Below, one piece after another: positions 37,326 to 46,057 of a DNA stretch of 64,000 bases (position 1 is the first letter of the stretch; each line of letters opens with the position of its first letter). This stretch comes from Desertivirga xinjiangensis (GTDB lineage Bacteria; Bacteroidota; Bacteroidia; Sphingobacteriales; Sphingobacteriaceae), in NCBI RefSeq assembly GCF_024436435.1, contig NZ_JAFMZP010000004.1, positions 698,929-762,928 of the forward strand, given 5' to 3'. The position numbers and the translations under genes were made by a program. The notes below the pieces were generated by a model that was not told where the DNA came from, did no database searches, and was given only the letters and a program-made list of their open reading frames with translations.

Positions 37326-37413
37326 GCGATAAAGGTAAACTGTAAAAGGTAAAAGGCAAAAGGAATTTCAAGAAAGAAAATGTGGAAAGATGCGGAGTTA
37401 TAATTTAATGCTT

Positions 37414-37445
37414 CACGTCATCCTGAACTTGTTTCAGGACCTCTT
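37414..37445. repeat. REP-like hairpin of the CATCCTGAA type
   Basis: TCCTGAA (37421-37427) and TTCAGGA (37433-37439) form the stem around CTTGT, flanked by CGTCA and CCTC. I recall this CGTCATCCTGAACTTGTT pattern as a common dispersed intergenic element in Pedobacter-like genomes. It pairs with the ATGCCGAA hairpin 35 bp further on, which the transposable element interrupts. Confidence 0.7.
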
Positions 37446-37473
37446 GCTTAAGTAGTACTGTCTATAGTTCAAG

Positions 37474-37799
37474 AGATGCCGAAATAAATTCACTGTTGTC
37501 CGGTAAGGTTTTAAGTAGCATTTAAAAACCCTTATTCTGGCCTCCAATGAGGCCTTTTTTGTTCATACTAGATTCCAAACCCCCGAAATCTTAAAAATTA
37601 CAATCGTATTTAAAATTCGGCTGTCCGGTAAACATTTAACCAAATCACACCTTTTTTCTGCGTTTGACCGCTTATGGTTGCCATACAGCACTTTCAAAGG
37701 TTTTTATCGCAGAATATCGCAGCCATTTTGATTCCGGCTGTCCGGTAAACATTTTACGAAAATCTTTTACCGGACAACAGTGAAATAAATTCGGCATGA
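37474..37799. repeat. Interrupted ATGCCGAA/TTCGGCAT hairpin (element insertion site)
   Basis: Left half AGATGCCGAAATAAATT (37474-37490) and right half TTCGGCATGACG after 37790 would join, without the insert, as a hairpin with arms ATGCCGAA and TTCGGCAT. The insert at 37491-37782 falls in its loop. Confidence 0.75.
37491..37782. mobile_element. Non-autonomous (MITE-like) element, 292 bp, with TIRs and 9-bp target duplication
   Basis: Terminal inverted repeats are perfect over 16 bp: CACTGTTGTCCGGTAA (37491-37506) and its complement at 37767-37782. The 9-bp AAATAAATT flanks both ends (37482-37490 and 37783-37791), a clean target-site duplication. Inside, the string CGGCTGTCCGGTAAACATTT occurs twice as direct copies (37618-37637, 37735-37754), sharing TGTCCGGTAA with the tips. 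No coding region is present, so a transposase must act in trans. The 9-bp duplication is compatible with IS4-like and other transposases; the parent is not identified. Confidence 0.9.
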
Positions 37800-37811
37800 C
37801 GAGCGACCTTT

Positions 37812-38345
37812 TTACAGCTTAAAAAAACTAAACGAAGAATACCCATATTTTCGCTGTTCAACAAAATTTGGATGGTCATCCAGTTTTTTCAGCGTTGGGT
37901 GCTCTACAATGAGTACGCCTTCCGGGCGAAGTAAGTTTCTTTCAAAGACCAGTTGCGGTATTAGCGGTATTTGAGGGATGTCAAAGGGAGGGTCGGCAAA
38001 GATCAGGTCGAAGGTTTCGGTTTCTTGTGCCAGATATTTGAATACATCAGCCCTTTGCGGCATTATAGCAGACAGACCGTGCTGTTTTGCGGTATTCTTT
38101 AAATAGTTATAACAACCGGTATTTTTATCAACAGATATAATCGAGGGGCATCCGCGGGAAGCAAATTCTAATGACAAGCTCCCTGTACCGCTGAAGAGGT
38201 CGAGCACCTTCAGTTCTTCAAAATTATGCTGGTTGTAGAGGATATTAAATAGAGCCTCCTTAGCCATGTCGGTTGTTGGGCGTACCGGCAGATTCGGCGG
38301 AGGGGTTAGCCTCAAACCTTTTAGTTTTCCTCCTATTATTCGCAT
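37812..38345 (-). CDS. rsmD: 16S rRNA (guanine966-N2)-methyltransferase RsmD
   Basis: 177 residues. Methylates G966 of 16S rRNA. Features: N-terminal MRIIGGKLKGLRL, RPTTDMAKEALFNIL, SAM loop LDLFSGTGSLSLEF and the catalytic-type FADPPFD. Overlaps the upstream DUF3822 gene by 10 bp, a coupled pair. The transposable element lies 29 bp downstream of its stop. Confidence 0.93.
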   Translation of the reverse strand: MRIIGGKLKGLRLTPPPNLPVRPTTDMAKEALFNILYNQHNFEELKVLDLFSGTGSLSLEFASRGCPSIISVDKNTGCYNYLKNTAKQHGLSAIMPQRADVFKYLAQETETFDLIFADPPFDIPQIPLIPQLVFERNLLRPEGVLIVEHPTLKKLDDHPNFVEQRKYGYSSFSFFKL

Positions 38346-39166
38346 AAGCTGAGGGCAAATAAAGAAAAGAACCGCGATGCTATAGCGCTATTAAGAGCAG
38401 TTGGCAGTACAAGGACTGAACTGTCTGTGAATGATATCTTATCAAAGTACTTTTCTATTCGCTGATAAATTAAATCCCCCGCAACAATATCGCCAGAAAG
38501 CATCACTTCCGGAAGGTTTTCTGTAAGCTTTAGTTCTTGAAGGACAGATAGCAGGTAGTAATTAAAGTCATCCGCATTGTCATAGTTGAATATATTGTAG
38601 AAATATAAACCGCTGTTAGATAGTGAGGTAATTTCAAATACAGAAGGGCCGATATTCAGGAAGATCTTGTTGCTGCCCTGGTGGGCAGATAAGATGCCTG
38701 TGATAAATGGTTCCGCTTGCGAATAAAATACGGCCTCCGGAAAAGAGTCCTGAAGCGCTTTTACGACCTGGTCCGGAGCAGAAAAAAAACTTTTTATTCC
38801 GGCTTTTTTTATTCGGGAGGTATAAATTTTGTTTTCCTGCGATTTAGAAACCAGGGGCGCAATGACATCAGACTGAGCTTCGGGATAAATATCTTCAGGA
38901 ATGAATGAGAAATTAAAGCTTTGAATGGCTATCCTGACGTTTTTATATATAAAGTTCAGATACTCATTAGTAGCCTGAAGCTCCTCCAACGCGCCGGACA
39001 AAGGCTTTTTTAAGAGATTGTCGTAAACAACAATAATTTCTTTCCGGTCACTAATTACTGCATAAGATAGCCTGGAAGGGCTCACCTGTATCAATAGCTC
39101 GGAGTCTCCGGCATTACCCTGAGTAAAATCGCCGTCCTTAAAATGAAGCGTTTCTGGATTGTTCAT
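38336..39166 (-). CDS. DUF3822-family protein
   Basis: 276 residues from ATG 39166-39164; longer frame from 39304 overlaps the divergent helicase start and carries no conserved residues. Belongs to the DUF3822 family, usually found next to rsmD or coaD in Bacteroidota. The chain looks like an actin/ASKHA-type fold (RLSYAVISDRKEIIVVYDN at the start, NKIFLNIGPSVFEITSLSNS midway), an inference only. No signal peptide. Function unknown. Coupled with rsmD by a 10-bp overlap. Confidence 0.8.
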   Translation of the reverse strand: MNNPETLHFKDGDFTQGNAGDSELLIQVSPSRLSYAVISDRKEIIVVYDNLLKKPLSGALEELQATNEYLNFIYKNVRIAIQSFNFSFIPEDIYPEAQSDVIAPLVSKSQENKIYTSRIKKAGIKSFFSAPDQVVKALQDSFPEAVFYSQAEPFITGILSAHQGSNKIFLNIGPSVFEITSLSNSGLYFYNIFNYDNADDFNYYLLSVLQELKLTENLPEVMLSGDIVAGDLIYQRIEKYFDKISFTDSSVLVLPTALNSAIASRFFSLFALSLCE

Positions 39167-39215
39167 TGCAGCAAAACTAACACTTTTTGAAAGGAAATAC
39201 GCATTTTTACATCTC

Positions 39216-40628
39216 ATGGATATTGCGGAGTATTTAGCCAGGGCTTTTGTGGCGAGCCCCACGCAACAGCAGCGGGAAGTTTTTGCTGAACTTGAAAAGT
39301 TCATTTCTTTTCGACAGAATGAAGGCTGTTTTGTGTTGAAAGGATATGCCGGAACGGGTAAGACAACTATAATCGGGACATTGGTTAGGGTGCTGCCTTC
39401 TGTTGGTTTAAAATCTATTTTACTTGCTCCGACGGGAAGGGCTGCAAAAGTTATTTCTACTTATTCGGGTAAAAAGGCTTTAACCATACATAAAAAGATA
39501 TACCGGAAGAAGTCGGCAATGAGTCTCGATATGAATTTCGTGCTGGCGCAGAACCTGTCGAAGAATACACTTTTCATTGTAGACGAGGCTTCCATGATTT
39601 CTAATGACACCACAGACTTTAGCCGGAGCAGTCTCTTACACGATTTGCTGGAATATGTATACAGTGGTGAAAATTGTAAACTGATGCTGGTTGGAGATAC
39701 GGCTCAGCTGCCCCCAGTGGGTTCGGAAAACAGTCCAGCTCTGGATAATAAACTATTGAGAGATTATTTTTCACTTAAGGTCTTCGGTTATGAACTCACC
39801 GACGTGGTAAGACAGCAAAAAGAATCAGGAATATTATATAATGCCACTCATATCAGGAACCTGATAAGGAGTAAAAAGGAAGAGTTTCCCAAACTGATCG
39901 TAAAAAAATACCCCGATATCTACCGGATGACCGGCGAAAAGCTGGAAGAAGGCCTGCAATATGCTTATGATAAATACGGCATTGAAAATTCGCTGGTAAT
40001 ATGCCGCTCGAATAAAAATGCGAATAGTTACAATCAGCAGATTCGTAACCGGATACTGTATCGTGAAGAAGAATTAACGGGTGGCGACTATCTTATGGTT
40101 GTTCGTAACAATTACTTTTGGCTGGAGAAAGAAAAGGAATCGTCAAGTGCCTTTATTGCAAACGGGGATATTGTAAAGGTACGGAAAGCAAGGGCCGTTG
40201 AAGAGATGCACGGGTTCAGGTTCGTCGATGTGGTACTCGAATTTATTGACTACCCTGAGGATGAACCATTGCATTGTAAGATCATGCTCGATACGTTGTA
40301 TACTGAAGCTCCCAGTCTTACCAGTCAGGACAGCAAGCGCTTGTATGAAGCGGTAATGGCAGATTATGCGGATATCCCCGATAAGAAAAAAAGAATGGAA
40401 GCATTAAAGACTGACCCTTATTACAATGCCCTCCAGGTGAAGTTTTCTTATGCGGTTACTTGTCATAAAGCACAGGGTGGGCAGTGGGACGCCGTTTTTG
40501 TAGATCAGGGCTATCTTACGGATGAGATGCTGAACACCGATTTTTTAAGATGGCTATATACCGCTGTAACCCGTCCGGTTAAAGAACTGTTCCTGGTAAA
40601 CTTCAGTCAGCAATTCTTTATAAGCTGA
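39216..40628 (+). CDS. RecD-like SF1 DNA helicase (AAA ATPase)
   Basis: 470 residues from ATG 39216; a longer frame from 39159 is unconserved and overlaps DUF3822. Motifs: Walker A KGYAGTGKTT, LFIVDEASMI, MLVGDTAQLPPVGSENSPAL, and the UvrD-like C-terminal SYAVTCHKAQGGQWDAVFVD and LYTAVTRPVKELFLVN. Resembles RecD/RecD2 without the N-terminal extension and shares architecture with the Pif1-like enzyme at 1839-3818. Divergent from DUF3822 with only 49 bp between. Confidence 0.88.
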   Translation: MDIAEYLARAFVASPTQQQREVFAELEKFISFRQNEGCFVLKGYAGTGKTTIIGTLVRVLPSVGLKSILLAPTGRAAKVISTYSGKKALTIHKKIYRKKSAMSLDMNFVLAQNLSKNTLFIVDEASMISNDTTDFSRSSLLHDLLEYVYSGENCKLMLVGDTAQLPPVGSENSPALDNKLLRDYFSLKVFGYELTDVVRQQKESGILYNATHIRNLIRSKKEEFPKLIVKKYPDIYRMTGEKLEEGLQYAYDKYGIENSLVICRSNKNANSYNQQIRNRILYREEELTGGDYLMVVRNNYFWLEKEKESSSAFIANGDIVKVRKARAVEEMHGFRFVDVVLEFIDYPEDEPLHCKIMLDTLYTEAPSLTSQDSKRLYEAVMADYADIPDKKKRMEALKTDPYYNALQVKFSYAVTCHKAQGGQWDAVFVDQGYLTDEMLNTDFLRWLYTAVTRPVKELFLVNFSQQFFIS

Positions 40629-40643
40629 TTTAATTTACCCAGA

Positions 40644-42026
40644 TTAACTGAAATTTATGATAAAGACTGTGCCTTCACCGGGTGCACTTCTTACTTCTAT
40701 GTTCCCGCCCATGGCAACCACCTGTGCTTTTGTAATATATAAGCCTACACCTTTGCTTTTACTGTTTTCATGAAAAGTCTGGTAGATACCAAAGATGCTG
40801 TCGCCATGCTTTTTCAGGTCGATACCCAGGCCATTGTCTCTCACTTCCATCAAGATCTTGTCGTTCTTTTTTAAGGTTCTGACGGATATTTCCGGTTCGC
40901 GATCTGGGTGTCTGTATTTGATGGCATTTGATAACAAGTTTTGGAATATGCTTTCCAGGTAGCTCTTCGGATATTTTAATTTTGGAACTTCAGAGAAGTC
41001 ATAATGTAAAATGGCGTTTGATTTTTTGATGTCGGCCGACAGGTTCTTTACGACATTATTGTAGATCTGTTTGAAGGTAAGCTCTTCATGTACCGCGTAG
41101 GATTCATGTTTGCTCCTAAGCATGTCGATCAGATCATCCAGCTTTACAATCAGATTATCGGCAACTTCTTTGATTATATCCAGCAAATGTTCTTTTTCTT
41201 CCTCTGTAACCGCCTCTTCATATAATTGCAGCAGCGCGATAAGGTTAACGCCGGGAGAACGCAGATCATGTGACGCTATGTAAGCGAATCTTTCAAGTTC
41301 GTCATTTTGTTTGATCAAGTCCTGGCTCAGGCTCTGCAGTTCAGTTTTCTGAGATTCGAGTATTTCGTTTTTGTTTTCCACTTCTTTAAACAGTGCAGAT
41401 AAAGTCTCGCGGTTCTGGACAATACTTATAAGGGCTGAAATGACGATTATCAGCAGGATCCAGTTACTTATGACTGAAAAAATCTGTGTTTTTTTGGTGA
41501 GTTTCTCAATCGACGCGTTGTTATCTATTAATCTCTCCTTTTCGATCTTAGAAATTTTATTAATGAGTTTAGTGATGTCATTCATCACCTGGCGCCCCGA
41601 GGGATCATTTACTTTGTCGAGCGCCAAACCTTGCTGTCCCTGCCTGTACCAGGTCATGATACTTGCTAACTTTTCACTTTTAATTTTCATTAAATGGTTT
41701 AAGTTAGCCAGATTCTTATGTTGTTCAGGGTAAATGCTCAGGTTGGAGTACAGATGGAAATAGGTGTCTCTCAGCCGCTCTACCGCCTGTAAATACGCGT
41801 CAATGTAAGTACTGTCACGGGTAAGAAGATATCCTTTTAATCCGGATTCTGCATCTTTCAAATTATCAAAAAGGTAGTGGGTCGTTTCTATTGTTTCATA
41901 AGTTTTCTGCGAACGTTCATAGCTTTTTCCATTCTTTGCCGACTGCAAAAGGAAAAAAACCGTATTCACAACAATCACTACAATTGTTGCCCCGATAAGA
42001 TAATAAATGCTTTGAGCATTTTTCAT
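40644..42026 (-). CDS. CHASE3-domain sensor histidine kinase
   Basis: 460 residues. Helix 1 (9-27), extracytoplasmic CHASE3-type helical bundle (about 35-182, with DAESGLKGYLLTRD), helix 2 (186-204), a coiled coil (210-245), dimerisation domain with phosphoacceptor His253 in ASHDLRSPG, and HATPase domain with NLLSNAIKYR, DNGLGID and KGVGLYI. The Pro in HDLRSP follows the HisKA pattern. No response regulator nearby, so an orphan kinase. Divergent from the GMC operon; possibly senses its ligand (inference). Confidence 0.88.
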   Translation of the reverse strand: MKNAQSIYYLIGATIVVIVVNTVFFLLQSAKNGKSYERSQKTYETIETTHYLFDNLKDAESGLKGYLLTRDSTYIDAYLQAVERLRDTYFHLYSNLSIYPEQHKNLANLNHLMKIKSEKLASIMTWYRQGQQGLALDKVNDPSGRQVMNDITKLINKISKIEKERLIDNNASIEKLTKKTQIFSVISNWILLIIVISALISIVQNRETLSALFKEVENKNEILESQKTELQSLSQDLIKQNDELERFAYIASHDLRSPGVNLIALLQLYEEAVTEEEKEHLLDIIKEVADNLIVKLDDLIDMLRSKHESYAVHEELTFKQIYNNVVKNLSADIKKSNAILHYDFSEVPKLKYPKSYLESIFQNLLSNAIKYRHPDREPEISVRTLKKNDKILMEVRDNGLGIDLKKHGDSIFGIYQTFHENSKSKGVGLYITKAQVVAMGGNIEVRSAPGEGTVFIINFS

Positions 42027-42114
42027 AGCTTGATTAGATAGTGCAGATTTTGGCTAAAAATATCATTTTTTATGACATAATGCCATTTTTTACTCATATC
42101 ATCATGCATTAAAG

Positions 42115-42127
42115 GCTGGTAACCAGC
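42115..42127. promoter_or_regulatory. Operator-like palindrome upstream of the GMC operon
   Basis: GCTGGTAACCAGC is a perfect 6-bp inverted repeat about one base, 102 bp before the GMC start and 88 bp before the divergent kinase start. A plausible regulator site; no cognate protein gene lies here. Confidence 0.45.
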
Positions 42128-42145
42128 TGCTAAAACGAATTTATT

Positions 42146-42165
42146 ATTTTAATAATTATTAAAAT
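42146..42165. promoter_or_regulatory. 20-bp A/T-rich perfect palindrome in the GMC promoter region
   Basis: ATTTTAATAATTATTAAAAT is a perfect 20-bp palindrome, positioned just before a TACCTTAG (-7-like) at 42170-42177. Base composition makes chance palindromes easier, so functional status is uncertain. Confidence 0.35.
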
Positions 42166-42229
42166 GCTTTACCTTAGGCAGATGAGATTTGACCAGCATT
42201 CTCTCTAACCAGATAACTTTTTAAATAAA

Positions 42230-43909
42230 ATGAGCACAAACACTTATGATGCTATTGTAATTGGCTCTGGAATTTCAGGCGGATGGGCCGCCAAAGAACT
42301 TACAGAAAAAGGGCTGAAAACAATTTTACTTGAGCGGGGACAAAATGTTGAGCACGTAAAAGATTACGTGAATGCCAACAAAAATCCCTGGGACTTTCCG
42401 CACAGAGGAGGTCGGACACAGCAAATGATCGAAGATTACCCTGTATTAAAACGTGACTATGCCTTGAATGAAATGAATCTCAGCTATTGGACCAATGAGA
42501 AAGAAAATCCATATGTTGAGGTAAAACGTTTTGACTGGTATCGCGGATATCATGTAGGTGGAAGGTCATTAATGTGGGGACGCCAGAGCTATCGCCTCGG
42601 TGATCTTGATTTTGAAGCAAATGCAAAGGACGGGATTGCTGTTGACTGGCCAATAAGGTATAAAGACATAGCTCCATGGTATAGTTATGCCGAACGCTTT
42701 GCAGGAATAAGTGGTTCAAAGGATGGCTTACCACAGCTGCCCGATGGAGACTATCTACCGGCAATGGAAATGAACTGTGTAGAAAAGGATGTTGCTGACC
42801 GCATTAAAGAGCATTATAAAGGTTTACGGCATATGATAATGGGCCGTACTGCGAACCTTACCGTTCCGCATCACAACAGGACTAATTGCCAATACCGTAA
42901 TAAATGCTGGTTGGGTTGCCAGTTTGGCGCCTATTTCAGTACACAATCTTCTACTCTTCCAGCCGCTATGGCCACAGGAAATCTAACTTTACGGCCTTTT
43001 TCTATTGTAACCAGGATCTTGTACGACAAAGATTCAAAAAAAGCCAGGGGCGTGGAAATACTCGATGCTGAGACTAACCAGACATATGACTATTTTGCTA
43101 AAGTTGTGTTTGTATGTGCCTCATCGTTAAACTCCGCCTGGGTACTTATGAATTCGGCCACTGATGTATGGCCTGAAGGTTTAGGGAGCAGCAGTGGCGA
43201 ACTCGGACATAACCTGATGGATCATCACTTCCGTTGCGGAGCTTCAGGAAAGGCTGATGGTTATGAAGATAAATATTATTACGGCCGCCGGCCTAATGGC
43301 ATATATATTCCGCGGTTCAGGAACCTCGGAGCTGATAAGCGCGATTATATCAGGGGGTTCGGATATCAGGGTCGTGCCAGCCGGGAAGGCTGGAGCCGCG
43401 AGATAGCAGAGCTTAATATCGGCGCTCAGTTTAAGGAGGCATTATGCGAGCCGGGAAGGTGGAGTATCGGTCTTACTGCCTTTGGAGAGACGCTTCCTTA
43501 CCATGAAAATAAAGTAAGCCTTGATAAAACTAAAAAGGATAAATGGGGATTGCCGGTTCTCGCCATCGACTGCGAGATTAAGGATAATGAGAAGAAGATG
43601 CGTAAGGATATGATGCTTGACGCGCAGGAGATGCTTGAGATTGCCGGAATGAAAGATGTGACTACTTATGATTCAGGATACGCCATGGGCCAGGGAATTC
43701 ATGAAATGGGAACTGCACGAATGGGCAGGGATCCTAAAACTTCTGTCCTCAACGAATGGAATCAGGTTTGGGATGCTAAAAATGTATATGTTACAGATGG
43801 ATCGTGCATGACTTCTGCCAGTTGCGTAAACCCCTCACTCACTTATATGGCACTTACGGCAAGGGCGGTGGACCATGCAGTTAAGGAGTTGAATAAAAGG
43901 AATATTTAA
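42230..43909 (+). CDS. GMC-family FAD oxidoreductase (sugar 3-dehydrogenase large-subunit-like)
   Basis: 559 residues. FAD-binding GSGISGGWAAKELTEKG (13-29), then the GMC fold, ending with the catalytic HEMGTARMG (His491) and CVNPSLTYMALTARA (Asn534). Cys220, Cys226 and Cys230 (TNCQYRNKCWLGC) resemble the three-cysteine 3Fe-4S site of multi-subunit FAD glucose dehydrogenases. No signal peptide; export with the Tat-type small subunit at 45409 (hitchhiker) is likely. Together with that subunit and the cytochrome at 48466 this resembles membrane-bound glucoside 3-dehydrogenase, oxidising the C3 hydroxyl of sugars. Substrate is inferred only. First gene of a ten-gene operon; 9 bp to the next. Confidence 0.85.
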   Translation: MSTNTYDAIVIGSGISGGWAAKELTEKGLKTILLERGQNVEHVKDYVNANKNPWDFPHRGGRTQQMIEDYPVLKRDYALNEMNLSYWTNEKENPYVEVKRFDWYRGYHVGGRSLMWGRQSYRLGDLDFEANAKDGIAVDWPIRYKDIAPWYSYAERFAGISGSKDGLPQLPDGDYLPAMEMNCVEKDVADRIKEHYKGLRHMIMGRTANLTVPHHNRTNCQYRNKCWLGCQFGAYFSTQSSTLPAAMATGNLTLRPFSIVTRILYDKDSKKARGVEILDAETNQTYDYFAKVVFVCASSLNSAWVLMNSATDVWPEGLGSSSGELGHNLMDHHFRCGASGKADGYEDKYYYGRRPNGIYIPRFRNLGADKRDYIRGFGYQGRASREGWSREIAELNIGAQFKEALCEPGRWSIGLTAFGETLPYHENKVSLDKTKKDKWGLPVLAIDCEIKDNEKKMRKDMMLDAQEMLEIAGMKDVTTYDSGYAMGQGIHEMGTARMGRDPKTSVLNEWNQVWDAKNVYVTDGSCMTSASCVNPSLTYMALTARAVDHAVKELNKRNI

Positions 43910-43918
43910 TCGAAAAAT

Positions 43919-45379
43919 ATGTCTGAGAGTAAAAATCAAACTTTAAAAAGCTCAAGAAGAGATTTTATAAAGAATACGGCAATTGCTGCCGCTGGATTTA
44001 TCATCGTACCCCGGCATGTCTTAGGCGGAAAAGGATTTGTGGCGCCAAGCGATCGCTTGCTCATCGCAAGTATCGGCGTTGGAGGTAAGGGGGAAAGTGA
44101 TATAAATAGCTTTTATAGTAGTGGTAAGGCCGATATAGCGTATCTGTGTGACGTTGACGACCGGAGGGCTGCGAATTCCATCAATAAATATCCCAAAGCG
44201 AAGTATTATAAAGACTGGAGAGTACTGTTTGACAAAGAAGCGAAAAACTTTGATGCGGTTTCCGTCTCCACTCCTGATCATAACCATGCAGTACAAACTT
44301 TGGCTGCAATGCAGCTGGGGAAACATGTTTATGTTCAGAAGCCTTTGACTCATGATATTTATGAGGCCAGGATCCTTACTGATGCAGCGAAGCGTTATAA
44401 GGTAGTAACTCAAATGGGTAACCAGGGTGCCTCCGGAGATGGCGTTCGTCAGCTCAAAGAATGGTATGACGCTGGGGAGATCGGGAAGGTGCATACCATT
44501 TATACCTGGACAAACCGGCCGGTTTGGCCTCAGGGAATAGCCTGGCCTCAAACGCGGATAGATGTGCCTAAAGAACTTGACTGGGATCTGTGGCTTGGCA
44601 CAGCACCGTATAAAGAGTATGTGGATAAGGTAGTGCCTTTTAACTGGCGCGGCTGGTGGGATTACGGAACAGGGGCTCTTGGTGATATGGGTTGCCACCT
44701 GATGGAGGCTCCTTTCAGCATACTTGGTTTACAGTATGCAACGGATGTGGAATGCAGCGTGGGCACGGTTTATGTGGATGAGTTTAAGCGTGGGTATTTC
44801 CCTGAAAGTTGTCCTCCGTCTAGTCACGTTACTCTAACATTTCCGAAGACTGATAAAACAAAAGGTCCGGTCAAAATGCACTGGATGGATGGCGGAATTC
44901 AGCCAGAGCGGCCAGAAGAACTTAACGCCAATGAATTATTCGGAGACGGAGGTAACGGTACTCTATTTATCGGAACTAAAGGTAAAATGATGTGTAGTAC
45001 TTATGGCGCTAATCCGAGGTTATTGCCTTTGTCGCGTAACCAGGAGGTGAACGTCAAACAAAAACTTGAGAGGGTGCCCGGTGGAGCAGACGGACATTAT
45101 GCCCAATGGGTGGAGGCTTGTATTGCCGGTTATGGAAATAAAGAGGTGAGCTCTCCTTTCGAAATTGGAGGACCGCTTACTGAAGCATTACTAATGGCCA
45201 ACCTTGCTATCCGGGGAGCCGATATCAGGAAGCCAAAAGCTAACGGTAAGGGTTTCGATTATCCGGGAAGCAATATTAAGCTACTATGGGATAACCAAAA
45301 TATGAGGGTGACCAATTTTGATGAAGTGAACCAGTATGTTAAGCGCGATTACCGTAATGGCTGGTCGTTAAATCTCTAA
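43919..45379 (+). CDS. Tat-exported Gfo/Idh/MocA-family oxidoreductase
   Basis: 486 residues. Twin-arginine signal SRRDFIKNTAIAAAGFIIVP, so exported folded with its nucleotide cofactor. Rossmann motif near IASIGVGGKGESD, family motif VYVQKPLTHD (Gln replaces the usual Glu of EKP), WWDYGTGALGDMGCHLMEAP in the active-site region. Bacteroidota versions may use a tightly bound NAD to convert glycosides through 3-keto intermediates (family knowledge of gut and soil homologues). Encoded between the GMC and its small-subunit gene, 9 bp after GMC. Confidence 0.88.
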   Translation: MSESKNQTLKSSRRDFIKNTAIAAAGFIIVPRHVLGGKGFVAPSDRLLIASIGVGGKGESDINSFYSSGKADIAYLCDVDDRRAANSINKYPKAKYYKDWRVLFDKEAKNFDAVSVSTPDHNHAVQTLAAMQLGKHVYVQKPLTHDIYEARILTDAAKRYKVVTQMGNQGASGDGVRQLKEWYDAGEIGKVHTIYTWTNRPVWPQGIAWPQTRIDVPKELDWDLWLGTAPYKEYVDKVVPFNWRGWWDYGTGALGDMGCHLMEAPFSILGLQYATDVECSVGTVYVDEFKRGYFPESCPPSSHVTLTFPKTDKTKGPVKMHWMDGGIQPERPEELNANELFGDGGNGTLFIGTKGKMMCSTYGANPRLLPLSRNQEVNVKQKLERVPGGADGHYAQWVEACIAGYGNKEVSSPFEIGGPLTEALLMANLAIRGADIRKPKANGKGFDYPGSNIKLLWDNQNMRVTNFDEVNQYVKRDYRNGWSLNL

Positions 45380-45408
45380 TTTTAATCTATCTATTTCATT
45401 TCAAACAT

Positions 45409-45978
45409 ATGAACAGACGCGAAGCAATTTCAAGGGTTGCGTGGATGCTTGGAGGAACGATTCTGGGTGCAGAATTATTTGTCGATGCGGCATGTACCAC
45501 GAAAACAAACCGTGTAAACGAACTTTTTACAAGTGAGCAGGTAACGCTTCTTGATGAGATAGCGGAGACCATACTTCCGCAAACCAGTACGCCAGGGGCC
45601 AAAGCCGCGAAAGTGGGCGAGTTTATGACAGTAATGGTAAGGGACTGTTACAAGCCTGAAGATCAAAAGGTCTTTGTGAAAGGAATATCTGATCTTGAAG
45701 CTGCCTGTGAAAAAAAGCACGGCCAAAAATTTCTTGAATGCAGCGCTGAACAACGGACCGCGCTGCTTATAGATCTGGACAAGGAACAGAAAGAATTTAC
45801 CGCCAAGAAAAAAAGCGAAGAAGCGAATCATTATTTCAGGATGATGAAGGAGTTAACCCTCCTTGGATTCTTTACTTCAGAACCAGGAGCTACCCAGGCA
45901 TTGAGATATGTGGCAATCCCAGGGAAGTTTGATGGCTGTATGACTTATAAAAAGGGAGATAGGGCCTGGGCAACGTAA
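45409..45978 (+). CDS. Gluconate 2-dehydrogenase subunit 3-family protein (Tat leader)
   Basis: 189 residues. N-terminal MNRREAISRVAWMLGGTILG is a twin-arginine leader. The body is a helical gluconate-2-dehydrogenase subunit-3 type domain (SEQVTLLDEIAETILPQTST). Such small subunits guide a leaderless GMC flavoprotein through the Tat system and anchor it. It therefore most likely partners the GMC at 42230. Located 29 bp after the Gfo/Idh gene. Confidence 0.87.
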   Translation: MNRREAISRVAWMLGGTILGAELFVDAACTTKTNRVNELFTSEQVTLLDEIAETILPQTSTPGAKAAKVGEFMTVMVRDCYKPEDQKVFVKGISDLEAACEKKHGQKFLECSAEQRTALLIDLDKEQKEFTAKKKSEEANHYFRMMKELTLLGFFTSEPGATQALRYVAIPGKFDGCMTYKKGDRAWAT

Positions 45979-46021
45979 ACTAGTAAGTTATAAGTTTAAA
46001 ATTCAAGTAATAAGTCGGAGT

Positions 46022-46049
46022 TCGTAACTCGTAACTCGTAATTCGTAAA
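46022..46049 (+). repeat. Four-copy 7-bp tandem repeat before the second Gfo/Idh gene
   Basis: TCGTAAC, TCGTAAC, TCGTAAT, TCGTAAA run directly in tandem, eight bases before the ATG at 46058. It follows a TAAGTTATAAGT stretch (45984-45995). Simple dispersed intergenic repeat. Confidence 0.75.
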
Positions 46050-46057
46050 TATATAAC

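Noticed and set aside
39159..39304. Mutually overlapping long starts of the DUF3822 and RecD-like genes
   Set aside because: The extra residues are low-complexity or unconserved; inward ATGs at 39166 (minus) and 39216 (plus) leave a 49-bp promoter gap.
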